From assembly GCA_947500775.1 (NCBI GenBank), contig CANMTD010000002.1:186001-250000 (forward strand): a DNA stretch of 64,000 bases, written 5' to 3'. Position numbers and translations under genes: made by a program. Of this stretch, positions 8,153-17,382 are shown in pieces (position 1 is the stretch's first letter; each line of letters begins with the position of its first letter). Source of the DNA: an uncultured Paracoccaceae bacterium. Lineage in GTDB: Bacteria > Pseudomonadota > Alphaproteobacteria > Rhodobacterales > Rhodobacteraceae. The notes under the pieces were generated by a model. That model was not told the DNA's origin, made no database searches, and saw nothing but the letters and a program-made list of their open reading frames with translations.

Positions 8153-9259
8153 TCAGGGCAGGGTGGCGATCCAATCCATGATCAGATGGGCATGCACGCC
8201 CCGGTTTTCGGTCCAGACCGCGCCATCGCTGTCGGCAAACCCGAAATGATGCACCCCGACCCAAACCCCATCGGCGTTGAACACCGGCGACCCCGACGAC
8301 CCGCCCGCAGTATCGCAGGTATGGGTGAAATCGGTCTCGGGCGCGCGGCCTTCGACCACCGGGGCCGCCACGTCGCATTTGATGAACGACACCTGTTTCG
8401 GGCTGGAGCCGGGATGCTGGATCACGAACAGCGCGCCCGACAGATCACCGCCCGGGGTCACCGGATCGATCTGGCCGAAATCATCGCCGGGGGCACGGTC
8501 CAGCGTCACCACCGACACATCCAGTTCGAAATTCGTGGCGCCTTCGTCAAACCCGGCGCAGCCGACTTGCGGGCCCATTTTCAACCGCTGATCGGGGCCG
8601 AACTCATAGCCGAAAACGGCGGCCATGCTTTGGCAGTTTTCGGCGCTGTTGATGCAGTGCTGGTTGGTGATCATCCGTTGCGGCCCGATCAGAAACCCGG
8701 TGCAGGACCGCGCGAACCCATCGTCGATAAAGGACAGGAACGCCACGGGCGCGCGCATGTCGCTGATCATGGCGGGGACCGAGGGGTCGTTGATCGGCTT
8801 CATCTCATTGGCCTCGCCCCAGGTGGAGAACGGGGTGCCTTTGCTGGTCTGGCGGATGATCTGATCGATGGCAAAGACCGTGCCGGGGGGCGGGGCCGTG
8901 TCCGACACCAGCGCCAGCCGGGCCCGCCCGAAGGGCAACAGCCCGGTCCAGTGGCCGGTTTCGCCGATCCCGGCCAGCGGGATGTCGATGTCCTGACCCA
9001 AGGGGGCGGCCACGCGCAGGAACGCCTCGGGGCCAAAGCCCGCGCCGTCGATCCGCAGGTGCAGCCGGATGTAATCGGCATCCGACAGCTCAATCGCGCC
9101 GGTCCAGCGGACGGGATTGTCGGAGGCCATGTCAGCGGCTTCGACGCGGATATCTTCGGCCAGCACATTGCCGTCGATATAGGCCTCCAGCACCGGGGCT
9201 GTGGGCTGGGCCATCAGCGGCCCGGCCCAGAGGCACAGGCAGATCAGCGCGCGCCTCAT
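8153..9259 (-). CDS. Secreted trypsin-like serine protease
   Basis: This 368-residue exported protease has a signal peptide (MRRALICLCLWAGPLMAQ) and an unassigned beta-rich N-terminal region of about 140 residues. An S1-type (V8/glutamyl-endopeptidase-like) domain follows. The triad is readable: His201 in TNQHCINS, Asp247 in ELDVSVV and Ser322 in GGSSGSPVF. Several cysteines could form disulfides outside the cytoplasm. ATG 9259 was chosen because it starts the signal peptide and overlaps the stop of the preceding subtilase gene (ATGA). It is the third gene of a three-protease operon. Substrates are unknown; activation of, or by, its operon partners is a possibility only. Confidence 0.87.
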   Translation of the reverse strand: MRRALICLCLWAGPLMAQPTAPVLEAYIDGNVLAEDIRVEAADMASDNPVRWTGAIELSDADYIRLHLRIDGAGFGPEAFLRVAAPLGQDIDIPLAGIGETGHWTGLLPFGRARLALVSDTAPPPGTVFAIDQIIRQTSKGTPFSTWGEANEMKPINDPSVPAMISDMRAPVAFLSFIDDGFARSCTGFLIGPQRMITNQHCINSAENCQSMAAVFGYEFGPDQRLKMGPQVGCAGFDEGATNFELDVSVVTLDRAPGDDFGQIDPVTPGGDLSGALFVIQHPGSSPKQVSFIKCDVAAPVVEGRAPETDFTHTCDTAGGSSGSPVFNADGVWVGVHHFGFADSDGAVWTENRGVHAHLIMDWIATLP

Positions 9260-11418
9260 TCGTCGAACAACGGCGAGGTGTAATCGCGTATCTCGGAAAA
9301 GGCGAAAGACACGATATCGTCCGGCCCGCCATCCACCGGCTGAACCTGTACCACCCGCGACAGCGTGTTCAGGTTGCACGATGTGCGGCGCAGCAATTTG
9401 CTGCTGCGGTCGCCGTTCCGGTCTTCGGTCTTGAAGATCAGATAGGTGCCCCGGTCGGGGTTGAAGACCAGCCGCCGGGTCGCCCACCAGGATTCCAGCC
9501 TCAGATTGGGATCGGCGGAACGGCAGGCGTATTCATCCGGGGCATCCTTGACCGTGCCGGTGACCACGCGCCCGTCGGTCAGCACGAACTGCGCATCGCG
9601 TACATGGATCGCCCGGTCGGTGTTCAGCCGCCCGGAATAGACGCTTTGCTGCAATCCGGTGAAGATATCGGCGGTATAGATCAGCCGGTCCTTGACGATC
9701 TTGGGGGCCAGCCGCCCGCCGGGCAGATCGACGCCATAGATCAGCTCGCCCGCCGAATAGATCAACGAGGCCGCCGCCGCCACCTGTGGCGCGGCCTGCG
9801 AGGTGCCCGACATCTTGGCGAATTTATCGTGGGACACCGTGCTCAGCACATCCTGCGCCACCGCCCCGATATGAAAATGCGGGCTGGAATTCGATCCGGC
9901 GCTGTCGCTGTGCCACAGGTCGGGGGTCTGGGCGTTGCGGTTCAACCCGACAACGGTGATGACATTGTCAAATTCGGTCAGGCAGGCGGGGATCAACCGG
10001 CAATCCTGATCGGGAATGAAGGTGTTCGAATTGCCAGCTGCGGCCACGATCAACAGGGTCTTGCCGCGGGCATCGATCGCCTCGCGGATATCGGTCAGCC
10101 CGCCCAGAACGGTTTCGATGCCAAAGCTCAGATTTGCGATCCGCACGTCGGTGGGGATCTTGAACTGCACCTGCCGGGTCAATTCGTCGATCTGGTTGAT
10201 CACCGGCATGTTGCGGTCAAATTCGGCAAAAGACATGTTGGCAAAGGGGTTCAGCCCGATCATGCCCTTGCCGTTCTGTTTGGCCGAAATCAGCCCCGCC
10301 ACATGGGCCGCATGATCGGCATCGGCCACAGCGGCATTGTCGATATCGCGACAGTTATCGCCCGGGTGGGGGCTGGCGCGCGCCGCCATCGTGGCGGCGT
10401 TCCAGTCGCAATGGCCAAAGCCGATGGGGCTGTCGACCACGACAATCCCGACGGGGCGGCGATAGGCGGCGGGCAATTCCTCCAGCGTTTTGAACGGGTG
10501 GTTGATCAGCTCGAACAGCTCCATCTGGTCCATGACCCAGGGTTCGTCCTGCAGGGTGCCGAATTTGCTGGCCCGCCCGATCGACCGGATGTTGTTGTTC
10601 AGCGCCTTGATCGTCAGATCGGTGGAAGAGGTGCCCGACAGGGTGTCGGCCCAGTTCGCGGTGAAATTGGGCTGGGCATAGGTTGCCTCGGCCATGGCGC
10701 CGCCTGCCGATTGTTCGGCCGCCAGGCCCGCAATCGTGTCGCGGAACTGCGATACCTCATCCTCGCGCAGCGGAATGGTGGTTTCCAGCCGCACCTGCGG
10801 CAGCACCGCCTGCGCGCCATCCAGCGCCCGGGTGGATTTGATGATCGGCGGGTTGTAGCCTTTGACCACATCCGCGCAGCTTTGCCCGTAGTCGGAACAA
10901 TCCATCTGCGGCGATTGTTCAAAACTGTCAGGCGTCCATCCGGCAGGCACCGGGGTTTTGGCCAGCGTCGTCACCGGGGTGAACCCATAGGCGGGCATCT
11001 GGATCGTGGTGTCGCGCAACAACCGCCATTTGCCCTGAGACGGGCGATACCCACCGACATGGGCGGTCACATCGGCCAGTTCCCGGGCTGAGGCCGGGGT
11101 CAGGCTGCGGCGGCAGATGTCGGGGTTCATATCGCACAGCAGGGCGTCCATTTCGACCGGGAAGAAGCTGCCGTAGAACACGCCCGCGTCGCGGGCCAGC
11201 ACCTCGATATAGGCGCCTTTGGGGTTTGGCACCGGTTTCACGATCATATTGCCCGAATTATACAGCGTCAGATACAGGTCGGTGATCTGGTTGGGCAGCA
11301 ACTGGTCGCTTTCGCTGCTGGATCGCCACGAAAGTTCGATCAGCGGAGTGGCCTGTTCGGCCTGTGCGGTGGCCGCAAACGTCAGGGCTGCGGCAGTCAG
11401 AATAAAGGGTTTCATCAT
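9256..11418 (-). CDS. Secreted subtilisin-like (S8) protease with large N-terminal region
   Basis: This 720-residue exported protease starts with a signal peptide (MMKPFILTAAALTFAATAQA). About 290 residues follow that I cannot assign and that may be a propeptide or targeting region. The S8 domain spans about 320-580 with the full triad: Asp329 in VVVDSPIG, His369 in DHAAHVAG and Ser540 in SGTSQAAPQ. A further 130-residue tail contains an IHVRDAQFVLTDG segment. AAGGAG precedes ATG 11418. It lies 14 bases after the metzincin gene and overlaps the trypsin-like gene by 4 bases, so the three are almost surely co-transcribed. The HAAH in place of the usual HGTH is a variation worth noting. Confidence 0.9.
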   Translation of the reverse strand: MMKPFILTAAALTFAATAQAEQATPLIELSWRSSSESDQLLPNQITDLYLTLYNSGNMIVKPVPNPKGAYIEVLARDAGVFYGSFFPVEMDALLCDMNPDICRRSLTPASARELADVTAHVGGYRPSQGKWRLLRDTTIQMPAYGFTPVTTLAKTPVPAGWTPDSFEQSPQMDCSDYGQSCADVVKGYNPPIIKSTRALDGAQAVLPQVRLETTIPLREDEVSQFRDTIAGLAAEQSAGGAMAEATYAQPNFTANWADTLSGTSSTDLTIKALNNNIRSIGRASKFGTLQDEPWVMDQMELFELINHPFKTLEELPAAYRRPVGIVVVDSPIGFGHCDWNAATMAARASPHPGDNCRDIDNAAVADADHAAHVAGLISAKQNGKGMIGLNPFANMSFAEFDRNMPVINQIDELTRQVQFKIPTDVRIANLSFGIETVLGGLTDIREAIDARGKTLLIVAAAGNSNTFIPDQDCRLIPACLTEFDNVITVVGLNRNAQTPDLWHSDSAGSNSSPHFHIGAVAQDVLSTVSHDKFAKMSGTSQAAPQVAAAASLIYSAGELIYGVDLPGGRLAPKIVKDRLIYTADIFTGLQQSVYSGRLNTDRAIHVRDAQFVLTDGRVVTGTVKDAPDEYACRSADPNLRLESWWATRRLVFNPDRGTYLIFKTEDRNGDRSSKLLRRTSCNLNTLSRVVQVQPVDGGPDDIVSFAFSEIRDYTSPLFDE

Positions 11419-11432
11419 AGCCTCCTTACACG

Positions 11433-12671
11433 TCAGGGTTCGGTCCGGGTGACAGACAGGGTGAAGGCGCCGTCCTGAAATCCGTGAACGGCGACATTGG
11501 CGGTTGTGCGATCCGCGGGCACATCAAAAGTGCAAAGCTCGTCCGCGCCATCGTTGAACGGGCGGCAGTCATAGTTGGAGATCAGCGGCGGGCCGTCGAA
11601 TTTGACATAGAGGTCAGGATCGCCGGGCGTGGCCCCATCGCCGCGCATTTCGGCCTGGAAAGGGGTGCCGGGCACGACCGGAAACGATCCGATCATGACA
11701 ATCTCGCCCTGCGCGATGGTGGTGGGTCCGAAGCTGTCGGTCTTGGCCACCGCGGCCCCGCCCGCCGGTGCGCAGATCGTGGGGTCGATCACGAACCCCG
11801 CCGCCGCGCCGTAAATGCAGGCCACGCCGCTTTGGTCGGTCGCGGTCAGCCGCAGCGACCAGTCGCCCAGCCCGTTGCACTGCGGATAATGCATCACCGA
11901 AAACGCATCGTAATCGGTGACACCGCGCCAGTTGTCGTCTTCGAAACAGCGCCCGGCCTGCGGGCGGGTGTGTTCGTGCCGGGCGCCGATCACATGGCCC
12001 AGCTCGTGCCGCAGGATACCGCGCAGGGTCAGGTTGTCGTTGGGATCAAGGTTGAACGAGGACGGGTCGATCACCACGCTGCGGTCGGCGCGCGGGTCGT
12101 TGGGGAAAAACGCCGCCGCCAGAAATCGCCCACCGGCATTGACCGGGCGCACGTCGAACATCACGTTCTGATTGGCCGCATCGCAGACCAGATCCTCGCC
12201 CGCGACGTGAAAGAAATCCAGATCGGCCACGGCCTCCCATGCGGCGGTGGCGGCGGCCATATCGGCGATGACCGCATTATACTGGCTGCCAAAGGTGGTG
12301 CTGACGCAATAGCTGAGCCTGCGCTTGTCGGCGTTGCTCCAGACCTGATCCAAACCACCGACGTTCATGATGGCAAATTCGACAACCTCGCCCGTCGGGC
12401 GTTCCGGTGCGCGGCGGACGTTCTGTTCGTAAAACTCGCGCAGCAGCTTTTCGTTGCGAATGGCCACATCGCCATCGACGATGTATTTCCCGGTTTCGGG
12501 CACATAAAGGGTCTGATCGCGGAAGGTTTCGAAATCAAGCTGGGCGGCGGATTGCCGGGCCTTTTCTGCCGCGGCCTCCAGCGCCGCGTTCCCCGCATCC
12601 GGGTCCAGCGGCTGTGCAAGGGCGGCGCCTGCGTTCAGCAAAAACACAATCGGCCATAGGGTGATACGCAT
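11433..12671 (-). CDS. Secreted metzincin metalloprotease with C-terminal PPC domain
   Basis: This 412-residue exported zinc protease has a signal peptide (MRITLWPIVFLLNAGAALA) and a helical pro-region. The metzincin zinc site is HELGHVIGARH (His222, Glu223, His226, His232), and the Met-turn SVMHY has Met260. The C-terminal 110 residues (GDPDLYVKFDGPP ... FTLSV) match a bacterial pre-peptidase C-terminal (PPC) domain, often linked to secreted proteases. ATG 12671 was preferred over an upstream TTG because GAAGGA lies 7 bases before it. It leads the operon with the S8 and S1 proteases. The exact subfamily (astacin- or matrixin-like) cannot be fixed by eye. Confidence 0.88.
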   Translation of the reverse strand: MRITLWPIVFLLNAGAALAQPLDPDAGNAALEAAAEKARQSAAQLDFETFRDQTLYVPETGKYIVDGDVAIRNEKLLREFYEQNVRRAPERPTGEVVEFAIMNVGGLDQVWSNADKRRLSYCVSTTFGSQYNAVIADMAAATAAWEAVADLDFFHVAGEDLVCDAANQNVMFDVRPVNAGGRFLAAAFFPNDPRADRSVVIDPSSFNLDPNDNLTLRGILRHELGHVIGARHEHTRPQAGRCFEDDNWRGVTDYDAFSVMHYPQCNGLGDWSLRLTATDQSGVACIYGAAAGFVIDPTICAPAGGAAVAKTDSFGPTTIAQGEIVMIGSFPVVPGTPFQAEMRGDGATPGDPDLYVKFDGPPLISNYDCRPFNDGADELCTFDVPADRTTANVAVHGFQDGAFTLSVTRTEP

Positions 12672-12837
12672 CGGTAAATCCTTCAAAATTAATTTTTAAA
12701 CTCGGCGCTCAAAATACGCGGGCGCGTCTGGAAATGAATAAATCGCAGGATAACGCTGGGGCCAAAATAGACGCCAACAATACCCACGGTTGAAATAATA
12801 CCCCAAAATCACGCCTGAGGAAAGGTTGTGACCGCCG

Positions 12838-14511
12838 TCAGCCGGTAAAGATTTCCTGAAAAACCGGGTGATTGGCAAAAAACACAGCCAGACGGGCCCG
12901 TTGCGGCGTGCGCCGGTCCAGCCCCAGATAGCGCGCGGCATTGCCGCCCATGATCCGGGTCCGGTCCCCGGTGCCAAGGCCGATCTCGCCAAGCGCGCCC
13001 TGCACGGCGGCCAGATATTCGGGATGGTTTGGTTCCTTGCCGATCATCGACCAGTCCGAGCCATACATCATCCGCCGTTTGATGGCCGGGTTGGCCGCGA
13101 TCAGGCCTTTGGTTTCGGCGATCACCCGGGCGCGTTCGGGGGCTGTCCGGTCGATCACCTCGGTCCAATAGCCAAGGTCGAAATAGAGGTTGGGATAGTC
13201 GTCCACCATCCGCGACAGGCGGCTTTCCCAGTTTTCGCCAGTCGGATCGGCGCAGTGGTCCGCATGCCCGCTGGTTTCGTCATAGCCGCCGAAATGCGCC
13301 AGGTTCAGCGACAGATCGCGGAATTCAGGTTGGTCCAGCACCGCGCGCCAGCCCTGGGGCGCGGCATAGCGCCCGGTGCAGACCCCCGCCGCGATCGAAT
13401 TGTTGGCATGGGCCTTGATCGGCACGCCGTTGTCGATGCACCAGCGGTAAAGCCCGGTCAGTTCATGATCCAGCATCAGGCCGCCGCCCGCCGGGGCGCG
13501 GGGGACAGCGCCCAGATCGACATCGGCGTTGCCCAGCGGTTTGAACCCCATCGGCGGATACAGTTTGACCCCGGCGAAGCCGCGCTCCAGCACCGCCTTT
13601 TTGACATGGCGCAGCGGGTCGATGCCGGGGGTATCCTCGCGCTCCAACGCCGCGCGCAGGGGGCAGAAGGGGGCAAAGTTCAACAGCAGGGTGCCCGGCG
13701 TGCTGCGGGCCAGCGCCGACATCACCTCGATCTGATCGTCGATCGGGCTGACGGTCTCGGCGGTCCGGAACCACGCGCCGAAATCGACGATCGACGGGGA
13801 AAACACCCGGATCAGATTGCTGTCGGCACCGGGGTCGACGCCATACAGCCGGGTCAGCTCGGCCAGAATATCGGTGCGGGCGCGGGTCAGCAGCCCGGCC
13901 CAGCGGATCGTCTGCATCATGGCCGAGCGGTGGCGGTACGACCGGGTTTTCCCCGGTGCCGGCGCGCCGGTTGCGGGCCGGTAAATCGCGGCGGCCAGTT
14001 GCCGCCCCTGTGCCGCGGGCGTCTGAAGCGCGGCCGCCGCCCGGTCGGTTCCGGTTTCGGCGGCGATCCTGTCCAGCACCAGTTCTTCGCCGGTGGGGGT
14101 GGTGCGCAGCCCGGCGGTCTGCTGGCCGATGGTGTTGGTGAACCGGGCCAGCCCGGCGGCGACATTGGCCTCATCCTCGCGCAGTACGCGTTCTTCGGGG
14201 GTGACGGTCAGCCCGGCATTCTGCAGCTTTTTCAGCTCGGCCTTTGCCGTGGGGGTGCCAGCCAGCAGGATGAATTTCAGCAGTTTCAGGAAACTGGTGG
14301 TGATGAAGTTATCTTCGACCGGGCGATGCGGATCGCGCAGGATCACCTGGTTCAGAAACCCCGCGATGGGCACATCGCGGCCGTTGAAAATATGGGCGTG
14401 GATGTCAATTGCGGTGCGCGATACTTCGGGTTGGAAAAACCGTTTTATGCGACCGCAACCGGCCACAGGGTAAAGCGCGCCTGACATAAGCAGGGTGCGT
14501 CGGGAAATCAT
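12838..14511 (-). CDS. Tat-lipoprotein amidohydrolase (amidohydrolase-2 fold)
   Basis: This 557-residue protein starts MISRRTLLMSGALYPVAGCG, which carries both a twin-arginine motif and a lipobox (VAGC), so it is probably a Tat-exported lipoprotein. The metal-binding DIHAHIF motif follows at once. Later conserved stretches (GVKLYPPMGFKPLG, PIKAHANNS, LNLAHFGG, YGSDWSM) fit the amidohydrolase_2 (PF04909) TIM barrel. An extra region of about 170 residues sits between the first metal ligands and the rest of the barrel. The substrate is unknown. ATG 14511 was chosen over an upstream TTG. It lies 166 bases upstream of the protease operon on the same strand, so co-expression is possible but not shown. 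Confidence 0.8.
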   Translation of the reverse strand: MISRRTLLMSGALYPVAGCGRIKRFFQPEVSRTAIDIHAHIFNGRDVPIAGFLNQVILRDPHRPVEDNFITTSFLKLLKFILLAGTPTAKAELKKLQNAGLTVTPEERVLREDEANVAAGLARFTNTIGQQTAGLRTTPTGEELVLDRIAAETGTDRAAAALQTPAAQGRQLAAAIYRPATGAPAPGKTRSYRHRSAMMQTIRWAGLLTRARTDILAELTRLYGVDPGADSNLIRVFSPSIVDFGAWFRTAETVSPIDDQIEVMSALARSTPGTLLLNFAPFCPLRAALEREDTPGIDPLRHVKKAVLERGFAGVKLYPPMGFKPLGNADVDLGAVPRAPAGGGLMLDHELTGLYRWCIDNGVPIKAHANNSIAAGVCTGRYAAPQGWRAVLDQPEFRDLSLNLAHFGGYDETSGHADHCADPTGENWESRLSRMVDDYPNLYFDLGYWTEVIDRTAPERARVIAETKGLIAANPAIKRRMMYGSDWSMIGKEPNHPEYLAAVQGALGEIGLGTGDRTRIMGGNAARYLGLDRRTPQRARLAVFFANHPVFQEIFTG

Positions 14512-14597
14512 GATCGTATCCAATAGGCTGCGTAAAAGGTATCACTTGTGGTGCAATATACTACCTTAACACGAAACCCGGACCCGCCAAAGCCCGG

Positions 14598-15020
14598 TTA
14601 GTCGGTGCTGTCACCCTTGATCGGCACGCCGTAAAGCTCCAGCCGGTGGCCTTTTAGCTGATAGCCCAGCTTGCGGGCGATCTTTTCCTGCAGGGCTTCG
14701 ATTTCTTCATCGACGAATTCGATGACGGCGCCGGAATTCATGTCGATCAGATGGTCGTGATGTTCGCGTTCGGCGTCTTCGTACCGGGCACGCCCGTCGC
14801 CGAATTCCAGCTTGTCCAGAATCCCGGCCTCTTCGAACAGTTTGACCGTCCGGTAGATCGTGGCGATGGAAATCTTGGGGTCCACGGCGATGGCGCGGGC
14901 ATAAAGCTCTTCGACATCGGGGTGGTCGTCCGAGGCATCCAGCACCTGCGCAATCACGCGGCGCTGGCCGGTCATACGCAGGCCCTTGGCTTCGCAGCGT
15001 GTGACGATGTTTTCGGTCAT
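14598..15020 (-). CDS. fur: Fur/Mur-family metal-responsive repressor
   Basis: This 140-residue DNA-binding regulator has the Fur-family winged helix (GLRMTGQRRVIAQVL, HPDVEELY, ISIATIYRTVKLFEEAGI) and the metal-sensing HHDHLIDMNSG motif. The CxxC structural zinc pairs are absent; the single cysteine is near the N-terminus. That is typical of the alphaproteobacterial Fur/Mur branch, which often senses manganese rather than iron. It is not an Irr type, as I see no heme-regulatory Cys-Pro motif. ATG 15020 fits the family start. It stands alone between the amidohydrolase and an antiporter. No clear Fur box was found next to it. Confidence 0.9.
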   Translation of the reverse strand: MTENIVTRCEAKGLRMTGQRRVIAQVLDASDDHPDVEELYARAIAVDPKISIATIYRTVKLFEEAGILDKLEFGDGRARYEDAEREHHDHLIDMNSGAVIEFVDEEIEALQEKIARKLGYQLKGHRLELYGVPIKGDSTD

Positions 15021-15124
15021 GACGGATGCCTCAGTACGGTTGTCGTGGCGGGTTTAAGCGGTTCAGTGCGGCATTTCCACCCGCAATTGGCAAGACCCTT
15101 ACGGCGCAATCGGGCGCGGCGCCC

Positions 15125-16393
15125 CTACATCAAATCCGGCTCGCGCCCCAGACGGCGGGCCAGCGGCGCGATGGTCAGCCCCTGAACGATGATCGAAAAC
15201 ACCACGATGACGTAGGTGGCCGTCAGGATCATCGGTTTCCATTCATTGTCCGGCAGGCTCAGCGCCAGCGCGACCGAGATACCGCCCTTCAGCCCGCCCC
15301 ATGTCATGATCGGGATCACGTCGCGGCCGAAATCGCGGAACGGCCGCAACAACAGGATCGGCACCGCCACCGCGGCCAGCCGCGCCACCAGCGCCAGCGC
15401 GATGCCGAAGATACCGGCGGTCAGGTAATTGGTGTCGAAGGCCACGGCAAAAACCTCGACCCCGATCAGCAGGAACAGCACCGCATTCAGAATTTCGTCG
15501 ATCATCTTCCAGAAGGCATCGACATAGTCGCGGGTCTGTTCGCTCATCCCGTATTTCATGCCGACATGGCCGATCATCAAACCGGCCACCACCGCCATGA
15601 TCGGGGCCGAGACATGCAGCCAGACGGCCAGCTCATAGCCGCCAAAGGCCAGCGCCAGCGTGATCAGCACCTCAAGCGCGTAATCGTCGATCCGCCGCAT
15701 CACGCGGAAGGTCAGCCAGCCCAGAACCCCGCCCAGCAGGGCGCCGCCAAACGCCTCTTTCACGAACAGCTTGGCCGCGCCCATCAGCGCGCTGTCGTGG
15801 CTGTCGCCATGGGCGCCGTGGGCATCGCCGCCGGTAAAGGCCAGCCCGACCAGCACCAGAAACACCACATAGGCCACGCCATCGTTGAACAGGCTTTCGC
15901 CCGCGATCTTGGTTTCCAGCGATTTGCGCAGGTTCGCTTCGCGCAGCACGCCCAGAACCGCCACCGGGTCGGTGGGCGACACGATCGCGCCAAAGACCAG
16001 CGCCACCAACAGCGGCATGCCCGCGAACCAGTGAAACCCGAACCCCACGACCGCAACCGACAGCCCGACGCCGATGGTCGCCATCAGCAGAACCACCCAA
16101 GCCTGCGTGCGCAATTCGTCCAGCTTGACGTGCAGGGCGCCGGCAAACAGCAACAGCCCCAGCATCCCTTCCAGCAGCGCGTCCGAAAAATCGATCTCCA
16201 GCACGACGGCGCGCAGGGTTTTGGCGATATCCAGCGCCGGATAGGCCAGATCGATCCCCATCGCCACAAAGGACGCCGCCAGCGCCACGATCAGAATGCC
16301 GATCGCCTGAGGCAGTTTCAGAAAGAAATAGTTGATCGCCCCGAAGGCCGCCGCCAGTACGATCAACAGTGATGCGATTTGCAGGATGCTCAC
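15125..16393 (-). CDS. CPA1-family Na+(K+)/H+ antiporter (NhaP-like)
   Basis: This 422-residue inner-membrane protein has 11-13 hydrophobic segments. It carries the CPA1 hallmarks VSPTDPVAVLGVL, AGESLFNDGVAYVVF and RPFRDFGRDVIPIMTWGGLKGGISVAL. It exchanges sodium or potassium for protons in pH and salt homeostasis, fitting a marine-type lifestyle. There is no long cytosolic C-terminal domain. A short loop after the fifth or sixth helix contains a His/Asp-rich run (GGDAHGAHGDSHDS), unusual for the family and possibly metal- or pH-sensitive. It is divergent from the EamA transporter at 16486. Confidence 0.88.
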   Translation of the reverse strand: MSILQIASLLIVLAAAFGAINYFFLKLPQAIGILIVALAASFVAMGIDLAYPALDIAKTLRAVVLEIDFSDALLEGMLGLLLFAGALHVKLDELRTQAWVVLLMATIGVGLSVAVVGFGFHWFAGMPLLVALVFGAIVSPTDPVAVLGVLREANLRKSLETKIAGESLFNDGVAYVVFLVLVGLAFTGGDAHGAHGDSHDSALMGAAKLFVKEAFGGALLGGVLGWLTFRVMRRIDDYALEVLITLALAFGGYELAVWLHVSAPIMAVVAGLMIGHVGMKYGMSEQTRDYVDAFWKMIDEILNAVLFLLIGVEVFAVAFDTNYLTAGIFGIALALVARLAAVAVPILLLRPFRDFGRDVIPIMTWGGLKGGISVALALSLPDNEWKPMILTATYVIVVFSIIVQGLTIAPLARRLGREPDLM

Positions 16394-16485
16394 GTCCGGT
16401 CCCCTTGTCTTTTTTCAAAGCTTTATCACGGCTTGACAGGGCATGCGAGGAGGCAAAGGGTGGCCGCCTGAATGCAGGCGGGGCA

Positions 16486-17382
16486 ATGACGCAGAAAGAC
16501 CACATAGATGCCTTTGGCGCGGGGGCGCTGATCTGTTTCGCGCTGTTGTTGGCGTTCAATCAGGTGGTGATCAAGGTTGTGAACGACGGGATGCAGCCGG
16601 TGTTCTTTGCCGGGATGCGGTCGGCGGGGGCCACGGTCATCATCGCGCTGTGGCTGTGGGCGCGCGGCGTGTCGCTGCGCCCCAGGCCGGGCACATGGCC
16701 CGCCGGATTGCTGATCGGCAGCTTTTTTGCCGCAGAGTTCCTGTTGTTGTTTCTGGCGCTTGATCTGACGACCGTGACCCGCAGTTCGGTGATCTTCTAT
16801 TCGATGCCGGTCTGGCTGGCGCTGGCGGCCCATGTGCTGATCCCCGGTCAGGCGCTGACCCGGCGCAAGGCTGCGGGTCTGGCGCTGGCCTTTGCCGGTG
16901 TGGTCTGGGCGATTGCCGACCGGGGCGGGGCCGGGGGGCAGGCCAGCCTGATCGGCGATATCTGCGCCCTGGGCGCCGCCATGGGCTGGGCCGGGATCGC
17001 ACTGTGCGCCAAGGGCACGGTGCTGCGGCATGAACGGCCTGAGATTCAATTGCTGTGGCAGGTCGGCGTCTCGGCCCCGCTGCTGTTGCTGGCAGCGCCC
17101 TTCTTTGGCCCGTTCCTGCGCGATCCGCAGGCAATCCACCTGTGGGGATTTGCCTTTCAGACCGTGGTGATCGTCAGCATCGGATTTCCGGTCTGGCTGT
17201 GGCTGCTGGGCCGCTATCCGGCCGCCGGTGTGGCTAGTTTCAGCTTTCTGACCCCGGTGTTCGGGGTCGGGTTCGGCTGGGGCCTGCTGGGCGAAGATGT
17301 GGCGCCCTCGATCATCGGTGCGCTGGTCCTTGTGGTCATGGGGATCATCCTGATCAACCGGCCCGCGCGGCGCCTGCGTTGA
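16486..17382 (+). CDS. EamA/DMT-superfamily transporter
   Basis: This 298-residue membrane protein has ten hydrophobic segments in two EamA repeats. Examples are FAGMRSAGATVIIALWLWA in the first half and FLTPVFGVGFGWGLLGED near the end. Such proteins export metabolites or amino acids; the substrate is unknown. ATG 16486 follows a GGCGGGG site. Longer upstream in-frame starts would add about 39 polar residues that overlap the divergent antiporter gene. It ends exactly where the convergent selO gene ends, with no spacer. Confidence 0.85.
   Translation: MTQKDHIDAFGAGALICFALLLAFNQVVIKVVNDGMQPVFFAGMRSAGATVIIALWLWARGVSLRPRPGTWPAGLLIGSFFAAEFLLLFLALDLTTVTRSSVIFYSMPVWLALAAHVLIPGQALTRRKAAGLALAFAGVVWAIADRGGAGGQASLIGDICALGAAMGWAGIALCAKGTVLRHERPEIQLLWQVGVSAPLLLLAAPFFGPFLRDPQAIHLWGFAFQTVVIVSIGFPVWLWLLGRYPAAGVASFSFLTPVFGVGFGWGLLGEDVAPSIIGALVLVVMGIILINRPARRLR

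Noticed and set aside
12868-14484. Plus-strand frame of 538 codons
   Set aside because: It is antisense to the amidohydrolase and shows no domain.
14598-15020. Irr-type heme-responsive regulator
   Set aside because: No heme-regulatory Cys-Pro motif is visible, and the HHDHLIDMNSG block fits Fur/Mur better.
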